Shown: positions 9,224 to 20,147, numbered from the stretch's first letter. The stretch is 40,774 nt of DNA from Anaerolinea sp. (GCA_014879865.1 JACSRG010000272.1:1-40774); one strand, 5' to 3'. Numbers and translations: made by a program. The notes: a model not told the origin generated them from the sequence alone.

Positions 9224-10977
9224 TCCTGCGAACCAGAGACAGGCCCTGTCATGGCAATCGTCGTTTCTACAGGATTTCTTTTCGGTGAATACAAATAGGG
9301 CTTCTTGATCAGGGCGTACTCGGTGCTGATCACATAGGTCACCAGCATCGTGATGACGACACCCAGCGCGACCGCGCGTGCTAATGCATCGCCAGTGTAA
9401 TACAGGATGCCGCTCACCACACAAATCACCGTCATTAACCCGTACAACCCGGTGACGCCTCCGTGCGAGTGTCCACGCAAAACCAAGCGCTGGTACAAGT
9501 GCTTGCGATGCGCCTCAAGCACGTTCTCCCCGTTGCGCCACCGTTTGATGATGGTGTACGTGGCATCGACGACGAACGGCAGCACAAACATCGCACCCAC
9601 GACGAAAATATCGGGATTCACTGTGCCGACAAAGCCCAGTACCGGCAAGGACGCCAGCGTAAAGCCGAGGAAGACGCTACCGGAGTCGCCCATGAAGATG
9701 CGCGCCGGTGACGTGTTGTGGACAAGAAAACCGGCGCTCGTCGCCGCGATCAATAGGCTGATGAGCGTCAGGCTGGTTTCGCCCTCCAGCAAGAACAGAA
9801 CCGACCATCCAGTACCCGCCAGCAGCGTGTGCAATCCGGCGATCCCATCAGCTCCATCCATGAAGTTGAACATGTTGGTAAAACCGGTGATCCACACGAC
9901 CAGCAAACCAAAAGCGAGAATGCCAGACAGCAGCACCACTGTAACACCGGGAATCGGAAGCGCGATTTCCGCCGGGCGCAGCGTAAAAGTTGTGAGGACT
10001 ATGACCAGCGCCGCGATCAGGTGGAGCAGCAGCCGAATTTTCGTCGGCACGGCTTTGATCCAATCATCGTATAGACTGATACCCGTCAGCAGCACTGCCA
10101 TCGCCACGTAAGCGATCAATAATGGCGCTGGCAAATCCGAGAAATTCAGCGCAATAGCCATCAGCATCAACAGGCTCAGCGTCGAGATTACGACCCCGCC
10201 GCCGCGTGGCGTAGGAATTTTGTGCAAACTACGCTCATTGGCAAAATCAAGCATCTTACGCCGGATTGTGAACGAGCGCAGCGCAGCGACCAGCAGTCCA
10301 CTCAGGAGGAAAGCAACTCCGGCGTAGAACGTCACCAAACCAAAGGGGAAATCGCCTGACCAGCAGCCCGAAAACGGGATTTGATACGCAAAGGAATAGT
10401 AAGCGGATTTGGCAAGTTCAGTAGCGACGCTGATGACGCCGCGTTCAGAGGACCACCAGTTCGCCTCATTGAACGTGGACGGCATGCCAACAAATCCTAC
10501 CGGAGTCGATCTGCGCAGCGCGGTGTGCAGCACGCAAACCTCGCGCCGTCCCTGATACCATGCACCAGCAAGCGTGATATTCGTTGCAGGATTAGCGGTA
10601 AAGAACGCAGTGAGTTCAGCAGATGCGCGCGAAATGCTCCGGTTGTCGATCTCGTGCAGCCGGGGCGTGGTTCCATCTCCGACAAGATCATTCACCCATA
10701 TGGGCGCTGACTGAGACATATCATGGACAAGCACAACATATTTCGTCGCACCCGGTCGATACAAGCGGGCAAGAGTCTCCGGAAGTGGCTGCGTCTGTTC
10801 GCCCTCTTCCCATATGACCAACGCATCCGCATTGTTATTCACGAGCGGACCCTTGAGCGAGTTGGCGACCCGCTCCCCCACCCAAGAGATGTTGGTGAGC
10901 AGCACCCCCCCAATCAAAACAAGGAGTATCTGGAAGAGCAAGATTGCAACTGCATAGTTTCGAAAACGCAACCACAT
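9220..10977 (-). CDS. MraY/WecA-like polyprenyl-phosphate sugar-1-phosphate transferase with an N-terminal extracytoplasmic domain
   Basis: C-terminal two-thirds: RSLHKIPTPRGGGVVI, NMFNFMDGADGIAG, NTSPARIFMGDSGSVFLGFTLA, HRKHLYQRL. About 220 aa N-terminal extension flanked by TM segments. Confidence 0.88.
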   Translation of the reverse strand: MWLRFRNYAVAILLFQILLVLIGGVLLTNISWVGERVANSLKGPLVNNNADALVIWEEGEQTQPLPETLARLYRPGATKYVVLVHDMSQSAPIWVNDLVGDGTTPRLHEIDNRSISRASAELTAFFTANPATNITLAGAWYQGRREVCVLHTALRRSTPVGFVGMPSTFNEANWWSSERGVISVATELAKSAYYSFAYQIPFSGCWSGDFPFGLVTFYAGVAFLLSGLLVAALRSFTIRRKMLDFANERSLHKIPTPRGGGVVISTLSLLMLMAIALNFSDLPAPLLIAYVAMAVLLTGISLYDDWIKAVPTKIRLLLHLIAALVIVLTTFTLRPAEIALPIPGVTVVLLSGILAFGLLVVWITGFTNMFNFMDGADGIAGLHTLLAGTGWSVLFLLEGETSLTLISLLIAATSAGFLVHNTSPARIFMGDSGSVFLGFTLASLPVLGFVGTVNPDIFVVGAMFVLPFVVDATYTIIKRWRNGENVLEAHRKHLYQRLVLRGHSHGGVTGLYGLMTVICVVSGILYYTGDALARAVALGVVITMLVTYVISTEYALIKKPYLYSPKRNPVETTIAMTGPVSGSQD

Positions 10978-11296
10978 AGCGTTTCACCTAATCCTTGGAG
11001 ATGCGCTGCGCAGTAATCGCCGTCCTCGCTGTTTTTTTAAGAACTATTAATTGGTGCTTACTGATTTATGTAAGCTCAAATAGGCACTTCCCAATTATAT
11101 GGGTATCTCAACGATTCTATATTACGAAGTCTATTTCGTATTTGGATAGCTCGTGGTGACTACGGAGAAATTCGACGCTGTCTCTACGAAGAACGCCAAC
11201 TAATACAGAGAATATAGGGAATCTCTGATTAAGGCAAGTAATATTAAATCAAATATGCGTCAGCAAATTTCAGTGATATTGGCAGCGCCTCACCTC

Positions 11297-11323
11297 TTGC
11301 CGGACGCGCTCTACGTCCGGCAA
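11297..11323. terminator. Strong hairpin TTGCCGGACG-cgctcta-CGTCCGGCAA downstream of the GDP-fucose synthase gene
   Basis: Perfect 10-bp inverted repeat with a 7-nt loop; no clear U-tract, so intrinsic termination is inferred from position. Confidence 0.5.
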
Positions 11324-11340
11324 AGGCGAGTCTTGGGGAA

Positions 11341-12315
<975 letters not shown>

Positions 12316-12464
12316 TCACCAACTCCATTCGCTCAAAATGGCAGCAGACTGCCAGCGTGTAACGTGCTTCAGCAAGGTCGAAGCATTCTCAGTATAGCGA
12401 CAAAAATTCAAAACCATGAAAAACCACTAATAATGACCTACAAAGAGCTGGCCCTTAGCAGTGG

Positions 12465-13664
12465 TCAGTAGATTCGCAGCGGCGCGCGCAGTAGTCCGGC
12501 AGCGATCAAGCCCACTGCAACCAACTCGACCGCCCAAACCCCATATCTCCCCTGCATTGGCTTGCCCGTTGGCACAGCAACACTCAGCACAACAATCCCT
12601 GCCAGCGCCAGCGCAGGCATCATCAGCGGGAAATCGACCATTTGCTGGGCAAGTGCCCCGGTTACAGCAGCATATGCCCAGAGGCGTGATGAATCGCCGG
12701 GCGCAAGACGCAACCGCCAGAAGATTAGCAGCGACACCGCCAGCGCAATCAGCCCGACGATGCCCAACTCAACGGCGACGTGAAGCAGCAAGTTGTGCGC
12801 GTACAAACTCGTCCCGCCCGGAATTAAACCGGTGTGATAGTCCAATCGCACAGTGAACAAACCGGTGCCCGTCAGTATGTGATCCCAGTTCTCGCTAATC
12901 AAGTCGCCATAAATGGGCAAACGACCGCTGTCGCCACGTATGCCGATCAGTAACAGCACGCTGACAACGTAGATCAACGCCGACGCAACGCGCAGTTCGA
13001 TCCGCTTGAAGCTTCTGAACACAACGAACAAGAACGCTGTCAGCAATCCAAGCATCGCGCCCCGGCTGTCAGTGAGGAGCAAGACCGCGCCTGCCGCCAA
13101 TAAATACGCGCTCAACAACCAGCGCTCCAGCCCGCGCCTATTGATCCACCGCTCAAGCAACAGCGGGATGATCAGCAGCAACCAACCGCCGAGATTGTTA
13201 GGATTTTCCAGCGCTCCACCAATGCATGCCGGGTAGATGCGCACGGCTTCAATCAACGCGGACGCCAGCACCGGAACGCCCGCCACTAGCAGCAGCGACA
13301 ACAACACAGCGCGCTCAAGGATGCGATTTGCCAGCAGGTCTTGCAAGATGTACCACACGACGATATACAACCCGACGAACCACAGCCCGCTGGCGATCTG
13401 CCCACGCATACCAACGTTCGCCATGCTGGAAACGGCGAAGGCGATGCCCCACAGCGGCAGCACTGGATCAAAAGCTGTTTGGTGCCACGTCGCAGATCGC
13501 CGAAGCCACAGCCATACGCCGACCAGCAGCGCAAACAGAACCAGTGATACGCGCGCCGTCGTCGCCTCGGTAACTCCGCGCCACGTCCCGCCGATTAACA
13601 GCAAGTAACTGCTTGCTGCTACCGCGCCGACCATCAAAACAAGTCGTACCTGTCGATTCTGCAA
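12465..13664 (-). CDS. O-antigen ligase/polymerase-like multi-TM protein
   Basis: Multiple TM segments; LLTDSRGAMLGLLTAFLFVV and GTSLYAHNLLLHVAVELGIVGLIAL match the Wzy_C/O-antigen ligase pattern. Confidence 0.8.
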   Translation of the reverse strand: MQNRQVRLVLMVGAVAASSYLLLIGGTWRGVTEATTARVSLVLFALLVGVWLWLRRSATWHQTAFDPVLPLWGIAFAVSSMANVGMRGQIASGLWFVGLYIVVWYILQDLLANRILERAVLLSLLLVAGVPVLASALIEAVRIYPACIGGALENPNNLGGWLLLIIPLLLERWINRRGLERWLLSAYLLAAGAVLLLTDSRGAMLGLLTAFLFVVFRSFKRIELRVASALIYVVSVLLLIGIRGDSGRLPIYGDLISENWDHILTGTGLFTVRLDYHTGLIPGGTSLYAHNLLLHVAVELGIVGLIALAVSLLIFWRLRLAPGDSSRLWAYAAVTGALAQQMVDFPLMMPALALAGIVVLSVAVPTGKPMQGRYGVWAVELVAVGLIAAGLLRAPLRIY

Positions 13665-13854
13665 TCGCCACCCTCGCCATAGCGCACCCAGCCATACAAT
13701 ATAATTACTTAACTGTTAATTAGTGCAATTAAGGTTAGATGCAACTATATATAAAACACAATTAACAGAGGGTAATAATGTGATCAGAAATCGACACGTT
13801 AAATTGTGTCGGCTATACTGCCCTTTATGCGTATTGAATCCAAGGGGGATAGAT

Positions 13855-14625
13855 ATGAGTGATTGGCTTGTAAGGTTCGTAGGATTCCCAGCTACGCTGC
13901 TTCATGGCGACACTTTAGTACTGGATCGTTGGCTTTGGCTTGCACAGCGTTTAAGAAAGACGTCAACCTCAATCAAACTATTAGATGTTGGTTGTGGTTC
14001 TGGAGGTTTCACAATAGGGTTGGCGAAGCGAGGGTATAAGGCACTGGGGATCGATTATAGCGAGAAGGTAATCCAAAAAGCGTCTAAACGAGCACCAATA
14101 ATCAATGCACCTGCTATAGATTTTCGAGTAGTTGACGTGCGATTACTCGACAACGAGCAGGATTTGGCTAACCAGTTTGATGCTTTAATCTGTATGGAAA
14201 ACATTGAGCATATCTTGAATGATCAAAAGCTCATGAAAGATATGGCTAAATGCCTAAGGCTGGGTGGCAAGTTGTATCTGTCAACCCCTAACTATCACTT
14301 TCGTGCCATTACTAAAGGGGATAACGGACCGTTCTCAACCGTTGAAGACGGTGGGCATGTACGCAGGGGTTATACAGACGAGGATTTGACGCGCCTTTGT
14401 ACTAACAGTGGGTTGGTAGTTGATTGCATCTCCTATTGTAGCGGCTTCTTAAGCCAGAAAACTACATGGCTGTTGAGAAGACTCACCGATGTTATTGGTT
14501 ACAAAATCGCTTGGGTGTTAGTCCTACCTCTTCGTATCTTTCCGCCGTTGCTAGATCCTATTATCACATCCGTTACGCATTGGCCCGAGTTTTCGATCTG
14601 CCTTGAAGCGCATCGAAACGCCTAA
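13855..14625 (+). CDS. Class I SAM-dependent methyltransferase
   Basis: KLLDVGCGSGGFTIGLAKRGYKALGIDYSEKVIQKA; ATG at 13855 preceded by AAGGGGGAT. The ORF caller start at 13723 is probably too early. Confidence 0.85.
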   Translation: MSDWLVRFVGFPATLLHGDTLVLDRWLWLAQRLRKTSTSIKLLDVGCGSGGFTIGLAKRGYKALGIDYSEKVIQKASKRAPIINAPAIDFRVVDVRLLDNEQDLANQFDALICMENIEHILNDQKLMKDMAKCLRLGGKLYLSTPNYHFRAITKGDNGPFSTVEDGGHVRRGYTDEDLTRLCTNSGLVVDCISYCSGFLSQKTTWLLRRLTDVIGYKIAWVLVLPLRIFPPLLDPIITSVTHWPEFSICLEAHRNA

Positions 14626-14918
14626 GTCCCGTTTCGACGAAGCAGGTTATCGGAAATCTAGAATAGGGTTTACAGAAATTGCTATCTTTCCGATTTACGA
14701 GAAGTCCAATATCCTGAAGAGTCCTTCTACTTCCGATAATCTCCATTAGAAGAACTCATTTTGAGAAAACACAACGCTGTAGTTATTTTTAACAAACTAT
14801 ATATGCTAACAGATAATGGTGAAATGCGCCCTATATATTCCAAGACATAAGGTATTCAACCAAAAACACAGAAAGGTTGACTAGAGTTAATGAAGGGGTA
14901 GCACGTTCTTATGTCCGG

Positions 14919-15584
14919 TCACAACCCATACTTTTCTTGGTAAGCAATCAGATTCCGAACTGACAGCTCAACATCAACCGGGATAACTTGAGCTTCGATG
15001 TCGCCTTTCGCAGCATACCGCTTCAACCGTTCTATTTCCCCTAGCGTGCGGTGAACTTGCTCTCTGCTCCAAAATGAATCATCATCGAGGGAAGCGACTG
15101 CCTCCGCAGCGGGGCTACTGATGTAACTGTACTGCGGATAGGCTTTGCGACTGGTGGCAAGGGCGCGACGCTGGTGAATAGGTCGTGTGACCAGTGTTAT
15201 GCGCGACAAATCTGGAATCATCTGTTGAAGAACTGGGATTCCGAGAAGCACATCTTCTAATGTGTTGGTTGAGTCGGACATGACGTGGATTGCTTCATCC
15301 GGTATTCCCATTGACCTTAGGTAACGGTGAAACACGACGCCAATCGGCTCGTCCCAGTCAGGAACGGGGCGTGTGCCAGAGCCATCTTTGCCTGTTACCA
15401 TGATCTTGGGGGCGACACCGGTTCGATACAGGTCTCCGGCTTTCTTTGGGACAGACAGATGATAGCCTCCGAAGACGAAAATCACATCGCTTGCTTCAAG
15501 CGCATCCGTGACTGACAGGTAACGAAAGATGATCTCGTAGTCTGCCTGAAGCGCGCGCAAATCAGTTGGAGTTCTGGGCAGCAA
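14919..15584 (-). CDS. DUF218/YdcF-like (ElyC/SanA type) domain protein
   Basis: ASDVIFVFGGYHLSVPKKAGDLYRTGVAPKIMVTGKDG, DEAIHVMSDSTNTLEDVLLGIPVL, RITLVTRPIHQRRALATSRKAYP. Confidence 0.8.
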   Translation of the reverse strand: MLPRTPTDLRALQADYEIIFRYLSVTDALEASDVIFVFGGYHLSVPKKAGDLYRTGVAPKIMVTGKDGSGTRPVPDWDEPIGVVFHRYLRSMGIPDEAIHVMSDSTNTLEDVLLGIPVLQQMIPDLSRITLVTRPIHQRRALATSRKAYPQYSYISSPAAEAVASLDDDSFWSREQVHRTLGEIERLKRYAAKGDIEAQVIPVDVELSVRNLIAYQEKYGL

Positions 15585-15592
15585 TCTTCACC

Positions 15593-16393
15593 TCAAGGAT
15601 TGTATTTTCCCCGCACCACATCCAGCAGAATTCCGATCAACTTTGCATTGCCCTTGAAACCTTTGATCTTCGTGGGCGTTTTGCCGCTCGGCGGATAGGC
15701 GCGTGTGACCGGAATCTCTTTCGTCTTAAACTTCAACTGCGGGGCGCGCACGGACATGTACGCTAGGAGTTCATACGTTTCAAACACATCCCGGAACGGC
15801 TGTACACGCGGATCGAGCAGCAAACGGCGTGAATACCCCCGGTAGCCGTTCGTCGTATCGGTGTACGGGAAGCGCGCCCCAAAACTGATCAGCGGCGCAT
15901 GAATCAGCTTGATCGCCACCATCCGCGAGAGCGGTGTATTGATTGCCTTGCCGCCGGGGACGAAGCGTGACCCCTGTACCATATCCCATCCTTCACGCAT
16001 CGTTTGAATAAACGCCGGGATCGCATCGACGTTATCTTTATCGTTGCCGTCGATCGTGACGATTCCTTCATACCCCTGACGCAGCGCATAAGCGTATCCC
16101 ATGCGTAACTGGGCGCTGAGTTTGCCTTTCCCTGTTTTGACGAGCAGCGTCCGCACATTCTGAGAACGCAGATAGTCATGTGCTGTCGAGCCGTCTGTAC
16201 TCCCGCCATCGAGGATCAGAATGTCTGCGTGATCCGCGATCTTGTGCTGCATCAAATCCGCCAGCTCGCGCCGGATACGCTCACCCTCGTTGATGATCGG
16301 GATGCAGACACAGTAGTCGGTACGACGCGGCGCGAATTCGTAGAGTTCAAAGGTGGGAAGCTGCCACTGGGAGTCGTTGAGTAGTTCGGTCAC
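15593..16393 (-). CDS. Glycosyltransferase family 2
   Basis: DYCVCIPIINEGERIRRELADL, ADILILDGGSTDGSTAHDYL, GIVTIDGNDKDNVDAIPAFI. Confidence 0.9.
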   Translation of the reverse strand: MTELLNDSQWQLPTFELYEFAPRRTDYCVCIPIINEGERIRRELADLMQHKIADHADILILDGGSTDGSTAHDYLRSQNVRTLLVKTGKGKLSAQLRMGYAYALRQGYEGIVTIDGNDKDNVDAIPAFIQTMREGWDMVQGSRFVPGGKAINTPLSRMVAIKLIHAPLISFGARFPYTDTTNGYRGYSRRLLLDPRVQPFRDVFETYELLAYMSVRAPQLKFKTKEIPVTRAYPPSGKTPTKIKGFKGNAKLIGILLDVVRGKYNP

Positions 16394-17202
16394 GAATAAG
16401 CCTCAAGGGTAGTATCAAGCGCGATTTTTACCGCTTCCAGATCGGGTGTTTTCCACCCGCCGCGCATTTCGACAGCGACCCAGCCTTGATAGTTAATGCT
16501 TCTGAGCGCAGCAGCAAAACGCGGGTGATCGACCGCGCCTTCTCCGACCACGCCTAACTGCGGCTCGCTGACGTGAAAATGCGCCAGATACGGCGCGGCG
16601 CTGTCGATCGCAGCTTCGACATTCTCGCCGTTCATCGTCATGATCGCCGCATCCAAGTGCAGACGGAAGTGCGGGTGATTTACGCGGCTGACCAATTCCA
16701 CCGCCGGTGTGGTCGTACGGATGAAGTCACAGGCATATTCCGCCGGGTTGGGTTCAATGCACAGGATCACGTTTTCCTGTTGTGCGGTGTTCGCCAGTGT
16801 GGCAAAAAATTCGGCGGCGATGTCCGTCGCTTCACTTTCGGGGAGCTCGCCCTTAAGCCGATTCTTTGGCGAGCCAAACACGAGTGGACGCGCGCCGAGT
16901 TTGCCCGCCAGTTTGAGCACAGCGCGCATGTACTCGGTCATTTCGGCGCGTACTTCCGGTGACCCGAACAACATCAAATCAGGGCGACCATAAATCAACG
17001 ACTGCATGCCGATAATCGTTATCCCGTGCTGCGCCCAGAATGCGCGATAGTCCGCAAGTGCCTGATCGCTTGCGTCGGTAGGTGAAGCCCAGAATTTCGT
17101 ATACGCGACATCCACGCCAGTGATACCTCGCTCACGCAGATACGCCGCAACCGACGGTTCTTCCTCGTTTTTCCATGCGATGTTCGAAATCGAAACGTTC
17201 AT
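16390..17202 (-). CDS. Sugar phosphate isomerase/epimerase (AP-endonuclease-2-like TIM barrel)
   Basis: MNVSISNIAWKNEEEPSVAAYLRERGITGVDVAYTKFW, ILCIEPNPAEYACDFIRTT, FRLHLDAAIMTMNGE, HFHVSEPQLGVVGEGAVDH. Start at 17202 overlaps the stop of the upstream gene (CATCA). Confidence 0.88.
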   Translation of the reverse strand: MNVSISNIAWKNEEEPSVAAYLRERGITGVDVAYTKFWASPTDASDQALADYRAFWAQHGITIIGMQSLIYGRPDLMLFGSPEVRAEMTEYMRAVLKLAGKLGARPLVFGSPKNRLKGELPESEATDIAAEFFATLANTAQQENVILCIEPNPAEYACDFIRTTTPAVELVSRVNHPHFRLHLDAAIMTMNGENVEAAIDSAAPYLAHFHVSEPQLGVVGEGAVDHPRFAAALRSINYQGWVAVEMRGGWKTPDLEAVKIALDTTLEAYS

Positions 17203-17975
17203 CAGGCGGGTTTCTCCGCTTGTGCAAACGTGCGAATTTGGGCGTAAATCTCGTCGGCGCTGGCGATATACCGTCCGGTTCTTCCCCACAATCCCGCGTG
17301 AAGCGTTTGCATGTCATAGCTGACCGGCGGGTTGGCGGTCTGGTGCGTGTATTCCACATCAAAGGAGTAACGGGCAACAGCCCCGGCGCGCACGGGTTCG
17401 GTGGCAAAGTGGATCAGGCGCACAGGCGGATCGGCGCGCAAAACAATCTGCAGATCGCCCCACAGGTTCGCCATGTTGTAGAACTGGAATACACTGTCGG
17501 CGTGCGTCCATTCGGAAGACCCGCGATGAATCATGTCAAAGAGGAAGTTTTTTTTCAGCCCCGCGCCGAACAGTCCCGGCAGTCGCACGACGTACACATT
17601 CGGAAACTGTTCCAGTGCGAACTGTTCGAGTTCATAACGATTGCGTCCGTAGGCATCCAGTCGATCGAGCGTGATCGGCGTGTTTTCATCGACGGCAGGC
17701 GGCATCTTGAATACATCCACCGTCGAAATCAATACGAACTGACCCGCGTTGACATGTTTGAGATGCTCCATTAGGCTGATCAGGTTGGCGCGGTCGCCGT
17801 CCGGGTCTTGATTTGCCTTCCACTTGGCGGCGGGAGCGGCGGCGCACACAATGAGATCGTACTGCTGCCCGCGAATGTCCGCGATATTCTGCGAATGGTA
17901 CTGCGCATCAAAAACAGTTTGTCCGCGCAGTGTTGTGCCGACAAATCCGGTATAACCTAACAGGGCGTTGCTCAT
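17202..17975 (-). CDS. NAD-dependent epimerase/dehydratase-like protein
   Basis: NALLGYTGFVGTTLRGQ, FVLISTVDVFKMP, YGRNRYELEQFALEQFPNVYVVRLPGLFGAGLKKN. Confidence 0.82.
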   Translation of the reverse strand: MSNALLGYTGFVGTTLRGQTVFDAQYHSQNIADIRGQQYDLIVCAAAPAAKWKANQDPDGDRANLISLMEHLKHVNAGQFVLISTVDVFKMPPAVDENTPITLDRLDAYGRNRYELEQFALEQFPNVYVVRLPGLFGAGLKKNFLFDMIHRGSSEWTHADSVFQFYNMANLWGDLQIVLRADPPVRLIHFATEPVRAGAVARYSFDVEYTHQTANPPVSYDMQTLHAGLWGRTGRYIASADEIYAQIRTFAQAEKPA

Positions 17976-17986
17976 CGATTCCCCTT

Positions 17987-18970
17987 CTAGGACTGCACGA
18001 TATTGAGTTTTTCCTGCTCGATGGTGCGGCTGTAACTGCTCACCGTACTGTGATCTTCATACTCGACGAAGTAGAGCGGTTCGTCTTTCGCCTCTTCCAA
18101 CAGCCGCCCGATGTATTCCGCTAAAATCGCCAGAATGATGAACAGCAGAAAGAACATCGTCGTATTGGTGATGGAAGTTGTCAGCCACCCTTCGGCAAGC
18201 TGCCCCTCGCGCACAATCGTGACAAGAATAATATAGCCCACATACAGGAGATTGAGAAAACTCGCTCCCAAGCCGAGCAGTGCGGCGAGCCGCAGCGGCG
18301 CGATCGAGTTATTGATCACTAGATTGATCACCACCCCGATTTTCTCCGCGCGTTTCACACCGCTGATCGTGGTTCCGCTGTCGCTGAGGATGTACGCATG
18401 ACGATAGCCTACCATTGAACCGAAGTGCTTTAAGTGGCGGCGACGGCTGCGAATCTGCGTGAGGGCATTGACAGCACGGCGGCTAAACAGGCGCGTGAAT
18501 CCATCCTCAAGCACGACTTCATAGCCTAACATGCGGCTGGCAAAGCGATAGAGTGCCCGTCCTGCCCAACGGTCGAGCGGAGAGTAGAGGCGCGTCAGAT
18601 TGCGCCGTACCACGACAATATCGTTTCCCTCCTGCGCTTTTTCCACCAACTGAGGGATCAGCTTCACATCGGCATCCGGTTCGATCAGAATGACATAATC
18701 TCCGATCGCGCTGTCGAGCGCCGCCGTGACTGCCGTATCGAGGCTGTAAATCCGCGAAAGACGTAGCAGTCGCACATTGGGGATTTGCTTCAGCTTCGCT
18801 GCGACAAGCTGATCCGTCCCATCATTCGAGGCATTATCCAAGATGAGGAATTCGTAATACTGGTATAAGCTGGATATCACGCCGGTGAGCGCGTCGATCA
18901 GGGAGTCAATCCGCTGAGATTCATTGCGGATAATCATACAGACTGAGATAAGACTGTCAGGATTGGTCAT
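17987..18970 (-). CDS. Glycosyltransferase family 2 with C-terminal TM helices (DPM/ArnC-like)
   Basis: ISVCMIIRNESQRIDSLIDALTG, LILDNASNDGTDQLVAAKL, DYVILIEPDADVKLIPQLVEK; two C-terminal hydrophobic segments. Confidence 0.9.
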   Translation of the reverse strand: MTNPDSLISVCMIIRNESQRIDSLIDALTGVISSLYQYYEFLILDNASNDGTDQLVAAKLKQIPNVRLLRLSRIYSLDTAVTAALDSAIGDYVILIEPDADVKLIPQLVEKAQEGNDIVVVRRNLTRLYSPLDRWAGRALYRFASRMLGYEVVLEDGFTRLFSRRAVNALTQIRSRRRHLKHFGSMVGYRHAYILSDSGTTISGVKRAEKIGVVINLVINNSIAPLRLAALLGLGASFLNLLYVGYIILVTIVREGQLAEGWLTTSITNTTMFFLLFIILAILAEYIGRLLEEAKDEPLYFVEYEDHSTVSSYSRTIEQEKLNIVQS

Positions 18971-20114
18971 GCGGTGCTTCTACCATTTCTTGATCGATGG
19001 GTTGAGCAAACTGCTGTAAATACTTCAGCACATCGTAGATGTTGTCTATTTTGCCGCCCATCACTAGATACAAGTTTTTCAGTCCATAGTGCTCGCGGCA
19101 CAAAATCGGGCGACCATCATCCGTTTCGTTTTTGAGCAGCACGGTTTTCACCTCGTACAGTGAGCGGACGTACCGCGCCTTGCTCAACGCGGGCAGATAC
19201 CGCTGCGAGTCGTGGATCATATAGGTCGCGTGTGTCTGAATATCCAACTCAGCAAGATACGCATATGGGTTGCGGTAGCCGTTAACCAGATCCGCCCAGG
19301 ATTCGTGAGGCGTGTAGCGAACATGGCTCAGGCTGTGCAGTCCCGCCGCTGGAAACGGCATCGTCGAGAAGAACGCGCCATCCATCACCGTGATCCCCAA
19401 TTCGCGCAGTTCGGGCGGCGGCTCGATCAATGCTAGTTCGGTGATTTCATGCTTCATCGGCAGCATCGGCAGTCCGGAGTTTTGCAGCACGGTATTGATC
19501 TGCGCATAGGTGCAGTTAAAGACTGCTTGCGTGCGGATAGATTCCCCGGTCGAAAGAGTCACGTTCAATGTGTCGCCGTCCGCCTGCTCGATGTGATGCA
19601 CTTCCGTCTGAAATCGCATAGGTACATCCAACCGGGTCAGCTTATCGCGCATCAAATCACGCAGCACCGCCGCGTTAAAGGCGAACTCGCGCACGGTGAA
19701 TACTTCTTCGATGAGCGCTGTATTGAATAAGCGTTTGACTGGGGGAGGAGCAGGGTGGATCGGCGCGCCGATATTCCGGCAAAACTCCTTGAATTGGTAG
19801 GCGTTCACTTTGCTGCCGCGCCGCGCGATCGCATAGATTTTCTCGAAGCTGTTATCGACACATTCTCGAAACTCGAGTGTGAAGCGGGGGAAATTCACCA
19901 GCGAGCGCCACGCCGTGATGAAACTGCGCGGGTAATGGTAGCCATTGTGGATGCGAGCTTGATTCACGTAGCTGGCACGCTGCATCAGATCTTCACTTGC
20001 TTCTAGAATGACCGCCTTGTATCCGTTCTGACGCAAAAACACGGCAAGGGCGCACCCGTAAAATCCCCCGCCGATGATGACCGTATCCCAGCTCGTCAAC
20101 TGTCCACCCATCAC
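18957..20114 (-). CDS. FAD-dependent oxidoreductase (DAO-type)
   Basis: DTVIIGGGFYGCALAVFLRQNGYKAVILEASEDLMQRAS Rossmann GxGxxG-type motif; RARIHNGYHYPRS region. Confidence 0.85.
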   Translation of the reverse strand: MMGGQLTSWDTVIIGGGFYGCALAVFLRQNGYKAVILEASEDLMQRASYVNQARIHNGYHYPRSFITAWRSLVNFPRFTLEFRECVDNSFEKIYAIARRGSKVNAYQFKEFCRNIGAPIHPAPPPVKRLFNTALIEEVFTVREFAFNAAVLRDLMRDKLTRLDVPMRFQTEVHHIEQADGDTLNVTLSTGESIRTQAVFNCTYAQINTVLQNSGLPMLPMKHEITELALIEPPPELRELGITVMDGAFFSTMPFPAAGLHSLSHVRYTPHESWADLVNGYRNPYAYLAELDIQTHATYMIHDSQRYLPALSKARYVRSLYEVKTVLLKNETDDGRPILCREHYGLKNLYLVMGGKIDNIYDVLKYLQQFAQPIDQEMVEAPHDQS

Positions 20115-20147
20115 TTAATCCTTCGCTGCGGCGCGACACGGACAGCT

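Noticed and set aside
9407-10111. 234-aa plus-strand ORF antisense to the WecA-like gene
   Set aside because: Composition typical of antisense frames (Ser/Thr/Pro/Lys-rich), no motif; the minus strand has MraY/WecA motifs.
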